This document shows positions 42,251 to 53,509 of a stretch of DNA of 64,000 bases, piece after piece (the first letter of the stretch is position 1; the number at the start of each line of letters is the position of its first letter). The stretch lies in the NCBI RefSeq assembly GCF_013373865.1, contig NC_050470.1, positions 19,740,889 to 19,804,888 of the forward strand. The letters are read 5' to 3'. A program made the translations under genes and the position numbers. Below the pieces are notes generated by a model. The model was given only the letters and a program-made list of their open reading frames with translations, was not told the DNA's origin and searched no databases. Source of the DNA: Monomorium pharaonis (lineage: Eukaryota; Arthropoda; Insecta; Hymenoptera; Formicidae).

Positions 42251-43253
42251 ACTACTAAAAAAAAAATAGGGAACACTTTTTGTATACCAAAAATTTAGGC
42301 TATTTTCAAACTGCTGCAACTCAGCGAAAAATCATCGTAAAAACAAAATCCAAAAAGCCTTTTAAAGATTGAAACTTCTTCTTTTAAACGCTTTTTGGTG
42401 ATTTTAGTTATCTTTTTTTTTACCCCAACGTGGCACAATGATAAAGCTTAACCCGTTAAAATGAAAATATTTTATGCGAATTTGCTGCGCTGCATCTTGC
42501 GTAAAAAAAATTATAGAGTATTTTTGTTAATTGCATCTTAGAGAAGGATCTTTTTTCTTTATTTTGAGTGATTGTTCATTGCTGTACAATTTTTTTTAAC
42601 GAGTTGAAATTTTAAGAAAGAATGGTCATTTTGACTTTCATCGCTTGTTACTCGTAAACAAATCAGCGTACAGCGTAAAAAAGCGTTGGAAAGCTGAAAG
42701 TTTGCACTTTTGAATGCTGTTATTAATTTTTTCACAAATTTACTTTTTCTAACAACAAATCGTGTTCAAAATTTACGTAAAAAATCGCATATTTTACGGT
42801 TTTCATTTAGTTCAAGGTACTGTTGTGAAGGAAGATTCAATCACATCGCTAAAGCAAAGTTTCATAGTACGATTACTCGCCAGCAATAAACACTAACGTT
42901 CATGGAATAAAACATTTTTATTCCACGTGTTTATCATTCTTGAAATTGCTAAAATTGATTACAACGTTTTTTCAACAATTTTTTACACCCTTTTGACCAA
43001 GTTACAAAGTCAACCTTACATTTCTTTTTAAATGACGCTTACTGCCGGCATTAACGTTATCCAATGTGCACCACGTGGAAGATGCCGGTCGGATTGTGCA
43101 CATCGCGCGCGCGCGCGTGTGCGTGTGTATGTGTATGTGTTTCACAGCAAAGGTAAGGACTTCGCGGTTCGTCACGCGCGCGCTCGCGGCTGTTCTTTGC
43201 GACTTCTTAAATGTCGTTTTATGTTGTTTCAAATGCGTTTAAATGTCTACGCG

Positions 43254-43493
43254 GCATTTTGAAAATTTTGTGTACAAGATCACTATTCTACGACGAGAAT
43301 CGTCTGTGTGTTAAACATTTGTTTTAAAGCTTTTATACATAAACATTACATGTAAACATTACGAGTACGCACCTACTTACATACCGTAATGTTTACAAGT
43401 AATGTTTACGTACAAAGAGACTTTGAAATAAATGTTCAGTACACAGACGACTCTCGTAGTATATTGAGCTCGTATACGAAATTTTCAAAATCC
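43254..43493. mobile_element. 240 bp palindromic MITE inside the foldback
   Basis: The left arm (ATTTTGAAAATTTTGTGTAC, CGACGAGAATCGTCTGTGTG) pairs with the right (CACAGACGACTCTCG, GTATACGAAATTTTCAAAAT). Arms are about 65 bases around a core with its own GTAATGTTTAC/GTAAACATTAC inverted repeat. It has no counterpart in the right arm of the large foldback, so it is probably a later insertion. Confidence 0.6.
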
Positions 43494-44325
43494 TTATGTA
43501 TTTCGACCCGCTGAATCCGAATCTAAGGTCAGAATTGCAAAGTTAGCTCACATTTTCAAACCACAAAAAAAATTCTTTTTTAATTACACAGACAAACGAA
43601 AAAAAAGTGGTTGGTCCGGCGGACTAGACTAGTCAATCCTTATGTATTTCGATCCGCTGAATCCGAATCTAAGATCAGAATTGCAAAATTAGCTCGCATT
43701 TTCTAACCTCAAAAAAATTTTTTTTTTAATATTGGTCCGGTGGGCCAGACTAGTCAATTCTTATGTATTTTGACCTGCTGAATCCGAATCCAAGGTCAGA
43801 ATTGCAAAGTTAGCTCGCATTTCCTAACCTAAAAAAAATTTTTTTTGAGATTAGGAAAAAATGAGCTAATTCAGCAATTCTGACCTTGGATTTGGATTCA
43901 GCGGGTCAAAATACATAAGGATAGACTAGTCTGGTCCGCCGAACCAACATTAAAAAAAAATTTTTTTTGAGGTTAGGAAAAAATGAGCCAATTCAGCAAT
44001 TCTGACCTTGGATTTGAATTCAGCGGGTCAAAATACATAAGAATAAACTAGTCTGGTTTGCCGGACCAACATTTAAAAAAAAATTTTTTTTTTAGGTTAA
44101 GAAATGCGAGCTAACTTTGCAATTATGACCTTGGATTCGGATTCAACGAGTCAAAATACATAAGGATTGACTAGTCTGGCCCACCGGACCAATATTAAAA
44201 AAAAAAAATTTTTTTTGAGGTTAGAAAATGCGAGCTAACTTTGCAATTCTGACCTTAGATTCGGATTCAGCGGGTCAAAATACATAAGGATTGACTAGTC
44301 TAGTCCGCCGGACCAACCACTTTTT
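43494..44325. repeat. Seven ~125 bp units in inverted orientation
   Basis: Units marked by CTTATGTATTTCGACCCGCT, AGAATTGCAAAGTTAGCTCG and TTGGTCCGGCGGACTAGACT. Three units run one way (about 43494-43850) and four run inverted (about 43851-44325). The palindrome centre is therefore offset by one unit. Confidence 0.8.
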
Positions 44326-45495
44326 TTTTTGTGTGTGCCTGTGTTATTAAAAAAACGTTGTAAGTAATTTCAGCAATTTCAAGAATAATAAACACGTGGA
44401 ATATAAATGTTTTATTCCATAAACGTTAATGTTTATTACTGGGGAGTAATCGTACTATAAAACTTTGTTTTAGCGGTGATCTTTCTTCACAACAGTACTT
44501 TGAACTAAATAAAAACCGTAAAATATGCCATTTTTTACGTAAACTTTGAACGTGATTTGCTGTTAGAAAAAGTAAATCTGTGAAAAAAATAATAACAGTA
44601 TTCAAAAGTGCAAACTTTTAGCTTTCCAACGCTTTTTTGCTGAGCGCTGTACGTTGATTTGTTCACGAGTAACAAGCGATGAAAGTCAAAATGACTACTT
44701 TCTTAAAATCTCAATAACTCGGAAAAAAAAAATCGTACAGCAATAAACAAGCACTCAAAATAAAGGGAAAAGATCCCGCTCTAAGATGCAAGTAACAAAA
44801 ATACTCTATGATTTTTTTCACGCGAGATGCAGCGCAGCAAATTCGCATTAAAAATTTTCATTTTAACGGATCAAGCTTCATCATTGTGCCACGTTGGTAA
44901 AAAAAAAGATAAGTAAAATCGCCAAAAAGCATTTAAATAAAGTTTAAACTTTAAAATACTTTTTGGATTTTGCAACAGTTTGAAAATAGCCTAAATTTTC
45001 GGTATACAAAAAAGTGTTCCCTATTTTTTTTTAGTAGTATATAAATCCTCTATGCTGTAATATTTTTTAGATTCCGAAAAATATTAGAGCATATTTATTT
45101 AATTATTAATTTTAGAATATTCTAAAATTAAATATTTATAAAATATGAAGTCTCTTTACGTCGACCGAACTGGCCAGTTTATTAAACACTTAATAAATAT
45201 ACGACCCTTGGTTCGGGTCCTTATAAAGTTAAATCTAAAACAATTACATCAATGTAAGGCAATAATCATGGGCGTATAAAATAAAATAATGTAAGAATAT
45301 AAATAGGTACCTAGGTCTACATAAAAGTTGCGAGGATAATATTATTTATGTTGTACATCGTGCATCGGCCATGCTATAATGATTCTTTCGCATCTAGTCG
45401 TGAACAAAGAACAGCCTTGCAAAAAGTGGGAGAAGTAAAGGTTCCAAAAGAGCAGATGCTGTGCTATTTGTATTTTACCGTTAAATAAAAATAAA

Positions 45496-45872
45496 AAAAT
45501 GTTAATTTTTATTTAAAAAATAACGAATAAATATTTAATAATTAATTAGCATTCTAATTTAATAAATGTTAAGATATAGAATTTAAAAAAACTGCATTGA
45601 CTTATTTAAAAAAAATTGGGGCCAGCGAGAATCGAACCAGCGACTCCGCGCTTACGAAATTAGAGCTCTGTGCGCTCGGCTACGAGCGGTTCTGACGATA
45701 GGTCAAAATTTTCTGTACTTAAAGATATCGGAAATCTTCAAAATCGATTTTCTCGAGTATTTTTGAGAAGCGCATCGTACTGCTTTAAGAAATTGAAGTC
45801 CGGGTACTGATCTTCAAATTCCATAAATATGAAAAAAATCGATGACCCATGACCTGTAAGGTCCCCTTGTAA
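45496..45872. mobile_element. One-armed copy of the tRNA-like foldback element
   Basis: Matches the right half of 12311-13320 in the same orientation, from the AT-rich centre (TTAATTTTTATTTAAAAAAT) to the terminal GGTCCCCTTGT. It includes a tRNA-like segment at 45621-45696 on the minus strand, which lacks three bases of the acceptor side. Like the full copy, it lies within a Penelope-like element. Confidence 0.7.
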
Positions 45873-46139
45873 GAAGTAAATAAATAAATATAAGAGAAAA
45901 AGCGAGAACAAAAGAGATTAGACAGATTTTATAATGCGGTCATAAATAGGGTTTAAATTGTCGGTATCTTTTTTCAAATTTATCTTATTATTGTTTTTTA
46001 ATAAAAAATATCTCCGCGATCTCTCTCTCTTTCGGATGTGTAAAATTTTAAATAAGTCTCTCTTTTTGTCGTGTAAAATCTCGGGTAACTGCCAGACAAA
46101 ATCATGGTCGTGCAAAAGGCGGTGCTTGCTAACGACAGA

Positions 46140-46970
46140 CTTTGACGTTCCGTTCTTTTGCCGATACGTTGACGACATTTTTGCGATTGCCCCTAAGGCT
46201 CGACTCAATAATTAATCAATGTATTTAATAGTTACCCCCGATTAAAATTTACTTACGAGTTAGAATCGAATGGCTCGATCAATTTCTTAGATACTACGGT
46301 TATTAAAAACGATAGAAAACTGGTGACTAATTGGTACCGAAAACCGACTTCCTCCGACCGGTATATTAATTTCTTCTCAAACCACCCACTTAAATATAAA
46401 TATAGTGTCATTACTAGCCTCGTTGACAGAGCATTGTTACTTTCCAATAAACGTTCCATCGCGATAATATAAAAATTGTAAGAGATCCTCGCTAATAACG
46501 GCTATCCCATGCAATTAATTAATGAACGTATTAAAAAACGTGTCAAGAAATTAAAAGCACGCAAACATCTAGTGCTGAATAAAGATCAAAAAAGCTTTGA
46601 CACAAAAAATTGCGTAACTATTCCTTATATATGCGGACTTAGTAAGAACATTAGTTTAACTTTGAAGAACATTGGCCTTGACACATGTTATACGGTATCC
46701 AAAAAATTAGATGCCTATATTAAGAGGGGTAAGGACAAAATTCCTACGAACAAGAGAACGAAAGTTATGTACAAAATTAATTACAAGAGCTGTAACGCCA
46801 CATATATAGGACAGACAAAAAGACACGTTGAGACTCGATTAAAAGAACATCAACAAAATATTAAGAAACATGAAGATAGTCTTTCTGTCGTTAGCAAGCA
46901 CCGCCTTTTGCACGACCATGATTTTGACTGGCAGTTACCCGAGATTTTACACAGCGAAAAGCACATCTGA
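46140..46970 (+). pseudogene. PLE copy C: reverse transcriptase end and GIY-YIG nuclease
   Basis: The RT catalytic motif YVDD is at 46165-46176 (FCRYVDDIFAIAP). Then come SINFLDTTV, WYRKPTSSDRYIN and a long open stretch from 46509 to 46970 (153 codons) with KVMYKINYKSC-NATYIGQTKRHV and RLKEHQQNI, a well-preserved GIY-YIG core (YK...TYIGQTKR...R...EH), then SKHRLLHDHDFDW. At least two stops and frame changes lie between the RT and nuclease parts (about 46200-46500), so it is not a complete gene. The nuclease would nick DNA to prime reverse transcription. Confidence 0.75.
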
Positions 46971-47707
46971 AAGAGAGAAAAATCGCGGAGATGTTTTTTA
47001 TTAAAAAACAATACGATAAATTTGAAAAAAGGTACCGACAATTTAAACCCTATTTATGACCGCATTATAAAATCTGTCTAATCTATTCTGTTCTCGCTTT
47101 TTCTCTTATATTTATTTATTCACTTCTTAGTTTGACACTTTGACATAGTGCATATCGACTATACTGTTACCTGAAAATATCAGTCCGCTCGCTACCGTAC
47201 GACCGTTAAGATATACTAAACCTACAGACTTCGTTTGCGGAAACTCGCATCTTGTTTTATTTTAATTTATTCCTTCTTTTTTTGTGTGTTTTAATTTGTG
47301 ACGAATCAATCCGACGTACGACTCCGGCTATACAATTTTTGACACGCTGACACGTAAGTTGACTGCCTTATTTCAACTTCACCTGCGTTCTAATTTTAGT
47401 TACATTACATTGTCATTTTTCTTTGTGAATCTGTCCACAGTGTTATGATATGCTTGCACACATCATCATAGCATGGTCAATGCACGATGTACAACATAAA
47501 TAATATTATCCTCACAACTTTTATATAGACCTAGGTACCTATTTATATTCTTACATTATTTTATTTTAAACGCCCATGATTATTGCCTTACATTGATGTA
47601 ATTGTTTTAGATTTTATTTGACAAGAACCCAAACCAAGGGTCGAAACGTCATATATTTATTAAGTGTTTAATAAACTGGCCAGTTCGGTCGACGTAAAGA
47701 GACTTCA

Positions 47708-48001
47708 CCTTTTTTATTTACTGGCGACATCTTTCAATTTTTTATTTATAAAATACATAGAAAATGTTTGCATTTAGGTTAAAATCGATCCGTTGCATAG
47801 TTTAAAAAAATTGTAAAAGCCTTGTTTTCGCACAATAATAAAAACTTCTTAAAATAAAAAATTAATTTTTTTCTATCACAGAGATTCCTCAATAAATACT
47901 AAGAAAATTTTGTCAATAAAAAACAAATGTCTACTTCATAAAAACCTGATAAAATACTCTTGAACTGTACTATTTCTGTATCATCAATCAAAAAGACTTA
48001 C
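47708..48001. other. AT-rich, probably intron
   Basis: No gene. It lies directly downstream (minus strand) of the candidate exon and could be intronic. Confidence 0.4.
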
Positions 48002-48214
48002 CCAATCATTGAAATCCAGCGTATTTATATTTTGCAGTGAACTGGAGGTACGGTCGACGTTATTTGAACTAAATAAATCTTGTGATTGTTTATCATCAAC
48101 ACCTTTCTCCAAAAACTGAGAGAGATTAAGAGCCTCTTCCACAAACGCTTTCATTATATTCCGATAATAACTGGTAGCATCTTCGTGTAAATTTTGCACG
48201 TGTCGTGCACAAAC
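48002..48214 (-). CDS. Candidate internal host exon (71 codons)
   Basis: On the minus strand a T-rich tract and ATATTAG precede the exon, and GTAAGT follows it, both good splice consensus. The 213 bases are fully open in phase 0 at both ends. The peptide is complex and non-repetitive (VCARHVQNLHEDATSYYRNI ... EEALNLSQFLEKGVDD ... DFNDW), helical in its first half and Ser/Asn-rich in its second. I do not recognise the protein. Its 5' phase fits the 3' phase of the candidate exon at 59948-60099, so one gene with an intron of about 11.7 kb is possible. Confidence 0.5.
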
Positions 48215-48722
48215 CTAATATAAGCAAAAATATCTGATATGAACAATCTTCAACACTTAAAAAAAAATAAAATTATATCAAGAGGCACGGCAATGTCTCG
48301 TGCCAAGTGTACGCGCAGCGCGAGGCACCACCGCTGCTTCTTTTATGCGAAACGTTGTTTGCGAAAATCCGTAGTTATCGGATTTTCAATAATGACTGAA
48401 TCAATGGATTTCTCAATAGGCTTAATAAATAGCTTGCATCCGATTTATATAATAAAAGTGTTTTTATTTTTCCGCTACGTGACTTACAAACAAAGATATC
48501 GCGATTAAAGTTTTTCGCTCAAGAGTAAATCTAATTAAGAAACATCGTCGTTATCCAGCCAAGTGGTGGGAATTTGTACGGTTGCTTTTCGCGTCGTCAG
48601 ATGGCTGTACGAGTTGACACTTGCATCGCTGATTGGTGGTCCGCACCGTCCATATGCTTATGGCAATTTATGCTGGGAGCTGATTGATTGATGCTGATTG
48701 GCTGACGGTTTTATGCGAGAAT
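48215..48722. other. No recognised gene
   Basis: Mixed composition. A plus-strand open stretch 48239-48508 has no recognisable motif and I do not call it. Short TGATTG-rich words occur near 48680-48710. Confidence 0.4.
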
Positions 48723-48938
48723 GTTCCAGATGCGCACAATAATAAACGGACACAGCAGGCTGAGTGAAACGGACACAGTAATAAATGGACACAAATCAAA
48801 CGGACACAGTACAAACGGACACAGTAACAAACGGACACAGTAACATACGCACTGTGTCCGTTTGGTCTGTGTCCGTTTGTTACAGTGTCCGTTTCACTCA
48901 ACCTGCTATGACCGTTTATTACTATGCGCATCTGGAAC
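48723..48938. mobile_element. 216 bp MITE of the CCAGATGCGCAC family
   Basis: Ends GTTCCAG and CTGGAAC. The arms consist of degenerate 15-16 base repeats around AAACGGACACAGTAAC, first direct (to about 48845) and then inverted. CAGGCTGAGTGAAACGGACA is shared with the copy at 61449-61944. Confidence 0.75.
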
Positions 48939-49794
48939 TCACTCTCTTATGCTACGCATATGCAACTTGTCATTTTGTGTGTGATAGTCCTTAATCCGTC
49001 GCGAGTTTCACAGTGATGATATGATGACAGTTCGAGTTTAGTGTGCGAGGTTAGCGTCAAACCAGTTTTTATTTTATTTATGCATAATGTGCATATTACA
49101 TTGTAAAATGAAATTCTTTGCATATTACATCGTAGAGGGAAATACGGCTGTCTTATTTGAAGATCAGATAAGTTACACAAAATTTTCATTTTTGGAATAA
49201 GTATTCTGAGATAAGAATAATACTTTGTTATGTTTTATTTTTAGTTATATTAAACAAAAGAAAGTAAAAAACAGTTTATTTAAACCGGAACTAGAATAAA
49301 AAAAGAAAAGAGTGGACGAGTGAGGAAAGGAAGATTATAATTATGAAAGCTCGGAATTTACAATGTGCCAGTGTATCCTGCTGTTGATAAGAAATTCACC
49401 GAAGTTCATCCCCTTTTAAATTGAGTGAACTATCCTATAGAGAATTGGCAGGGCAATTCATAAAATCAAAGATATTGAAAAAATATGAAAATAATTATTT
49501 GAAGGTGTACTTTCTAGTTTATCAAGTATGCCACTATCTTAAGGCAAACCAGATAAGAGAATAGGTACAAGTGTTATATTTTTATTTTAAAAAATATCGT
49601 ATTGCAACTGTGTGGCTCTTAAAGATATTGTACAACTATCTTTTTTAGATTTTGAAATTGATGAAATATGTGAAATCTTGTCTCAAACTATTACAACAAA
49701 TCTAGTGTCACTAGACTAGTGTCATCCAGCTAACTTGCCGATGACATAGCCACAAGCTGTAATATTGGAGATGGATGCCAAAGATTACCTCTAC
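48939..49794. other. No recognised gene
   Basis: AT-rich sequence. Short open pieces around 49340-49700 have protein-like composition with stops between them and may be a degraded transposon ORF, but I cannot identify it. Confidence 0.35.
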
Positions 49795-50741
49795 GTCTGT
49801 CCATTTAGTAACTGTCATGCATTCTATGCGAGATGGATATACGGATAAGGCACAAAAATATACAGATAAGGTTTTTAGTCAAATAAAAAAATAAAAAGTA
49901 TTTAAATACTTTGTTCCCGAAACAATTTATTATAATTAATACAATTCTTTTCATACGTTTACAAAGATTACATTCAAAATTTTTATTTATATTTTTGATT
50001 CTCTAACTTATTTTTTGCAAATCAAAGCATACATGAGATGAAAGATTTCAAAATAACTACAAGTTGACTTCTCAAATATGGAGCAACACGTCATCCTCTT
50101 ATATTTTACTTTTTATTCTCTTTGCATCAATTTGATATAGCATTATATTTATTGCTATTTTACAATTAAGATTGTAGTTAAATGTAATGGTATATTTATA
50201 ATTATATTGATTATTCTTTTACAATTATTGATCAACTTATTTTGCCCATGTTTTAATTAATACTCTTGGAACATATAATCATGTGCCGACTTGTAATGGG
50301 AAATAAACGTGTGGCTCTTACGGAAATTTCTAAAATTTGTTAACTTTGCATGTGACAGCCTATATTACTTAAAGGCCATAAACCATATTTACAATAAAAG
50401 CCATGGTTTGTTTCCCATTACAAGCTGGCACATAAATGTATGTTCCAAGAGCTTTAAGTGAAACACGGACAAAATAGATTTATTATCAATAACTGTAAAA
50501 GAACGATAAACATAATTATAAACATACAATTATAATTTAGCTACAAATAACAAATTTTATAAATGTAATCTTCATGAATGTATGGAGAATTGTATTAATT
50601 ATAATAAATTGTTTCAGAAACAACAAAAAATTTAAATACCTACTTTTTAGTTTTTTGATTTGACTAAAAGCCTTATCGGTATATTCCTGTGCTTTATCCT
50701 ATATCCGGCTTGCATAGAATACATGAGTTACTAAATAGACT
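49795..50741. mobile_element. 0.95 kb foldback element
   Basis: The left edge (GTCTGTCCATTTAGTAACTG, CATGCATTCTATGC) and right edge (GCATAGAATACATGAGTTAC, TAAATAGAC) are inverse. Arms of about 450 bases meet near 50270; inner landmarks are TGGGAAATAAACGTGTGGCT and its inverse near 50400. No ORF. Confidence 0.7.
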
Positions 50742-50754
50742 AACAAGAGAATCT

Positions 50755-51860
50755 CGCAAACCTGAAAATTCTGATTTTAATGAAACTTGGCATAAATGTA
50801 GAGAGGCTAAATACATGAATTTAGAAATTTTTAGTTGGTGCTTATAAATGGTTTGAAAGGGTGAAACCACCCTTTAAAGTCGACACATTTTTGTGTTTTC
50901 TCGATATGTTTCGCAAACTAAACAAAATATAAAAAAATGTTTCGTACAAAAGTTTTACATAAATACCTCTATTTAACTATATTTATTTTTTCAAAAAAAA
51001 ATTTAACAAATTTTTTTTTAATTTTTTTGAAAAAATAAATAACAGTTAAATAGAGGTATTTATGCTGTAAAACCTTTGTATAAAACATTTTTTTATATTT
51101 TGTTTAGTTTGCGAGATATATCGAGAAAACGCAAAAATGTCTCGATTTTGGGTGGTATCGGAAGGGTGGTTTCACCCCTTCAAGCAGTTTTTGAACCAAA
51201 ATAAAAAATTTCTAAATTAATGTAGGGTCACTGCACCAGTTAATGAACAAATAAGAAATTTACGATTTATATTATAAATTATAGTGCGTCAATAAAAAAA
51301 TAATAATAATACATTATTCTATACTAATAGCTGTATATTCTTTTAAAATGTTACATAATATTTTGAAGAAAATAAAAAAATAAAAGTTTTATTTAAAAAA
51401 GTGAGAAAATGCCAAAAACACTAGTAAATGACCGGTGCATATTTCTCTTTTTTACGTAATATAATGACATTTTTAAATAAGAAATTATATTTTAATCAAA
51501 TGTTTATAAAAAATATATTTCAAAATATCAATTAATTTACAATTTATTATTCTACACTGTTATTATTTTGATATTTTTCTTAAGCATTCATTTACTGGTG
51601 ACCGTTCAGTGACTGGTGCAGTGACCCTATTTACCCTCTCTACATTTATGTCAAGTTTCATTAAAATCAGAAAATTTTCTGTTTGGGCTTATAAATGATT
51701 TGAAGGAGTGAAACCATCCTTCCAAGGTTGAGATACTTTTACCTTTTCTCGACATATCTCGTAAACTAAACAGAATATAAAAAAATTGTTTTATACAAAA
51801 GTTTTACAGCATAAATACCTTCATTTAACTACGCTGTTTATTTTTCGGAAAAAAAAAAAA
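50755..51860. repeat. Composite palindromic repeat of three related units
   Basis: Unit 1 (about 50765-51000) and unit 2 (about 51010-51222) are inverse to each other (AATAGAGGTATTTATG versus its inverse; GGGTGAAACCACCC versus GGTGGTTTCACCCC). Unit 3 (about 51640-51860) starts inverted relative to unit 1 (CTACATTTATGTCAAGTTTC) and then continues in the direct orientation (GAAGGAGTGAAACCATCC). A separate MITE is inserted between units 2 and 3. Confidence 0.55.
51226..51627. mobile_element. 402 bp MITE with TA target duplication
   Basis: The left end GGGTCACTGCACCAGT and right end ACTGGTGCAGTGACCC are perfect inverses over 16 bases, with TA on both sides (51224-51225, 51628-51629). A second internal pair (ACTAGTAAATGACCGGTGCA near 51420; TTTACTGGTGACCGTTCAGTG near 51593) repeats the end sequence. 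No ORF. This is typical of Tc1/mariner-type MITEs. Confidence 0.75.
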
Positions 51861-52345
51861 TTTTTTTTTATTAAAATAAATTTTTAATAAAATTAACTTT
51901 TATGTATATAGCATTTATAAAGTAATTATACTATCTTATACTACGTTCTATTTATATCATCTATGTGTATATTATGCATGTTATATATTATCTATGTTAT
52001 AATACTATACATTTATATTATCTGCATCCCTGTAGGTATTAGTTTTTATCTAACAGTTGCGCAATGTTAGAGTAGTCACGTTGCTTTCACACAGTGTTCA
52101 TTCTGTCTACGTCAGATATTTCACAAGTCACATATTTCAAGTTTTATATTCGTCATGTCACAGTATGTATCATATATGAAATGGAAATCACGTATTAATA
52201 AAAGTTTGGTACCTTTATTAATGATGTTATGCGTCATTTTCACATTAGTATCAAGTCTAACGTGTGCTTGATCAGTACATCAGTATCACATCTAACGTGT
52301 GCTTAATTTTTCTGTTAGATTATTTTTAATTAAGTGAAGCATAAT
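51861..52345. other. AT-rich sequence without recognised genes
   Basis: TATTAT-rich words predominate. The phrase TATCACATCTAACGTGTGC duplicates a nearby TATCAAGTCTAACGTGTGC (52247-52310). No gene is seen. Confidence 0.45.
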
Positions 52346-53203
52346 GTTACACATAGAGATGTACGAATTATTCGAATTCGAATCAAATCGAATCAAATCT
52401 GACGATATTCAATTCGATTCGATTCGAATCCGAATCAACATAGTTCTAATTCGAAAGATTCGATAACGTCGAATCACTGCAATTCAAATTCGAATAAAAA
52501 AACCGCGTAAGAAGACTTAAAACCCGTTAAATTCTATCGTGTATTCAGCGCCTTTGCAGCCAGAAAATTCTTCTAAAGAATTTTAGGCTGCGTTCGAAAA
52601 CATCACCCGGGTGCACTCGAGTATCGTTCTGTCTTTGTTTATTACCCAAAGTTAAACAAAGACTTTTAATAAAGTATAATTTTTAATTTTAATATATGCT
52701 TAAATGCTTTTCATTTTACTAACACATTTCTCATTTGACGCTAAGGGATCACATATCACAATTAATCCCCTACAATTCTGCTGTTGTAACGGAATTTTAC
52801 ATAGGCTCGCATAAAAATTCCATTTTGCATTTTGTCTTAAGTATTTGAATATTTATTGTCAGTTATAATTATACCTACCAATACTATGTCCTGATTTGTG
52901 GATTATCTTGCTAGACTCTTGGTGCAAACGGAGTAAGTTACACATTGCACAGTTGGTTGTTACGAGACTTCAGACTTCGTTAATTTTGATTCACCTATTC
53001 AATGTTTCAAATGCTTATGTCACATTCCTGGCTTGCAGGATTCCTATGCGTTGATTCGATTCAAATTCGAAATATGAGTCGATTCGATTCGATTCGGTGA
53101 TATTTTGTTAATTCGATTCGATTCGATTCAAATTTTTTTTTGCAAATTCGATTCGATTCGATTCGAATAAGAAAACCTTGATTCGCACATCTCTAGTTAC
53201 ACA
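52346..53203. mobile_element. hAT-type non-autonomous element with 8-bp duplication
   Basis: Perfect 8-bp duplication GTTACACA at 52346-52353 and 53196-53203. The element (52354-53195, 842 bases) begins TAGAGATGTACGAAT and ends ATTCGCACATCTCTA. Both subterminal regions consist of repeated GATTC/GAATC words (about 52365-52490 and 53050-53170), so the inverted repeats extend as simple-sequence arrays. The interior is noncoding. The 8-bp duplication and TAGAGATG-type ends fit hAT elements. Confidence 0.8.
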
Positions 53204-53509
53204 TAAATGTTGCGAATGTTCTTAATATGTTAATTATTTTATTTCAAATTACACATATTCCACCAACGTCTATAAATAAAAGAGAAATACAATTACGTGA
53301 TAAAGAATATTATAACAAATGCAGTAAAATGACTTATCATTTGATGCACACACTGATATTGCTTTAGAATTTCAAAATTATTGGGGAAGTGGATTTACCT
53401 GACATGTAACAGATGAAGTGGAAGAATTTTTAGAAAATGATAATAAAGGGCCAAAAACCATAACCAAAATATCGTAAAGTTTACTCAATAAAATACTGCC
53501 AGTTGTGTC

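Larger units (their letters stand above)
42251..45039. mobile_element. 2.8 kb foldback element with satellite-like core
   Basis: Ends ACTACTAAAA and TTTTAGTAGT are inverse, followed inward by TAGGGAACACTTTTTGTATACC and its inverse. Outer arms 42251-42976 and about 44345-45039 match inversely at length (for example the CTTTCCAACGC and TTTCATCGCTTGTTACTCGT stretches). The left arm also holds a foreign block, 42977-43496. The centre consists of inverted ~125 bp repeats. TA dinucleotides at the flanks suggest, but do not prove, a Tc1/mariner-type TA target. No ORF. Confidence 0.75.
45147..47707. mobile_element. Penelope-like element copy C with inverted 3' sequence at the left
   Basis: Sequence at 45147-45425 is the inverse of about 47455-47706 (GAAGTCTCTTTACGTCGACC versus its inverse at 47685-47705). 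Sequence at about 45885-46135 is the inverse of 46885-47110 (nuclease C-terminus and 3' UTR). The central plus-strand part 46140-46970 is RT end plus GIY-YIG. Penelope-like elements often integrate with partial inverted or tandem copies, which fits. The left inverted arm is interrupted by a half foldback element at 45496-45872. Confidence 0.65.

Noticed and set aside
48239..48508. 89-codon plus-strand ORF as a gene
   Set aside because: It lacks recognisable domains and has no repeat or splice support. It lies opposite the AT-rich flank of the candidate exon.
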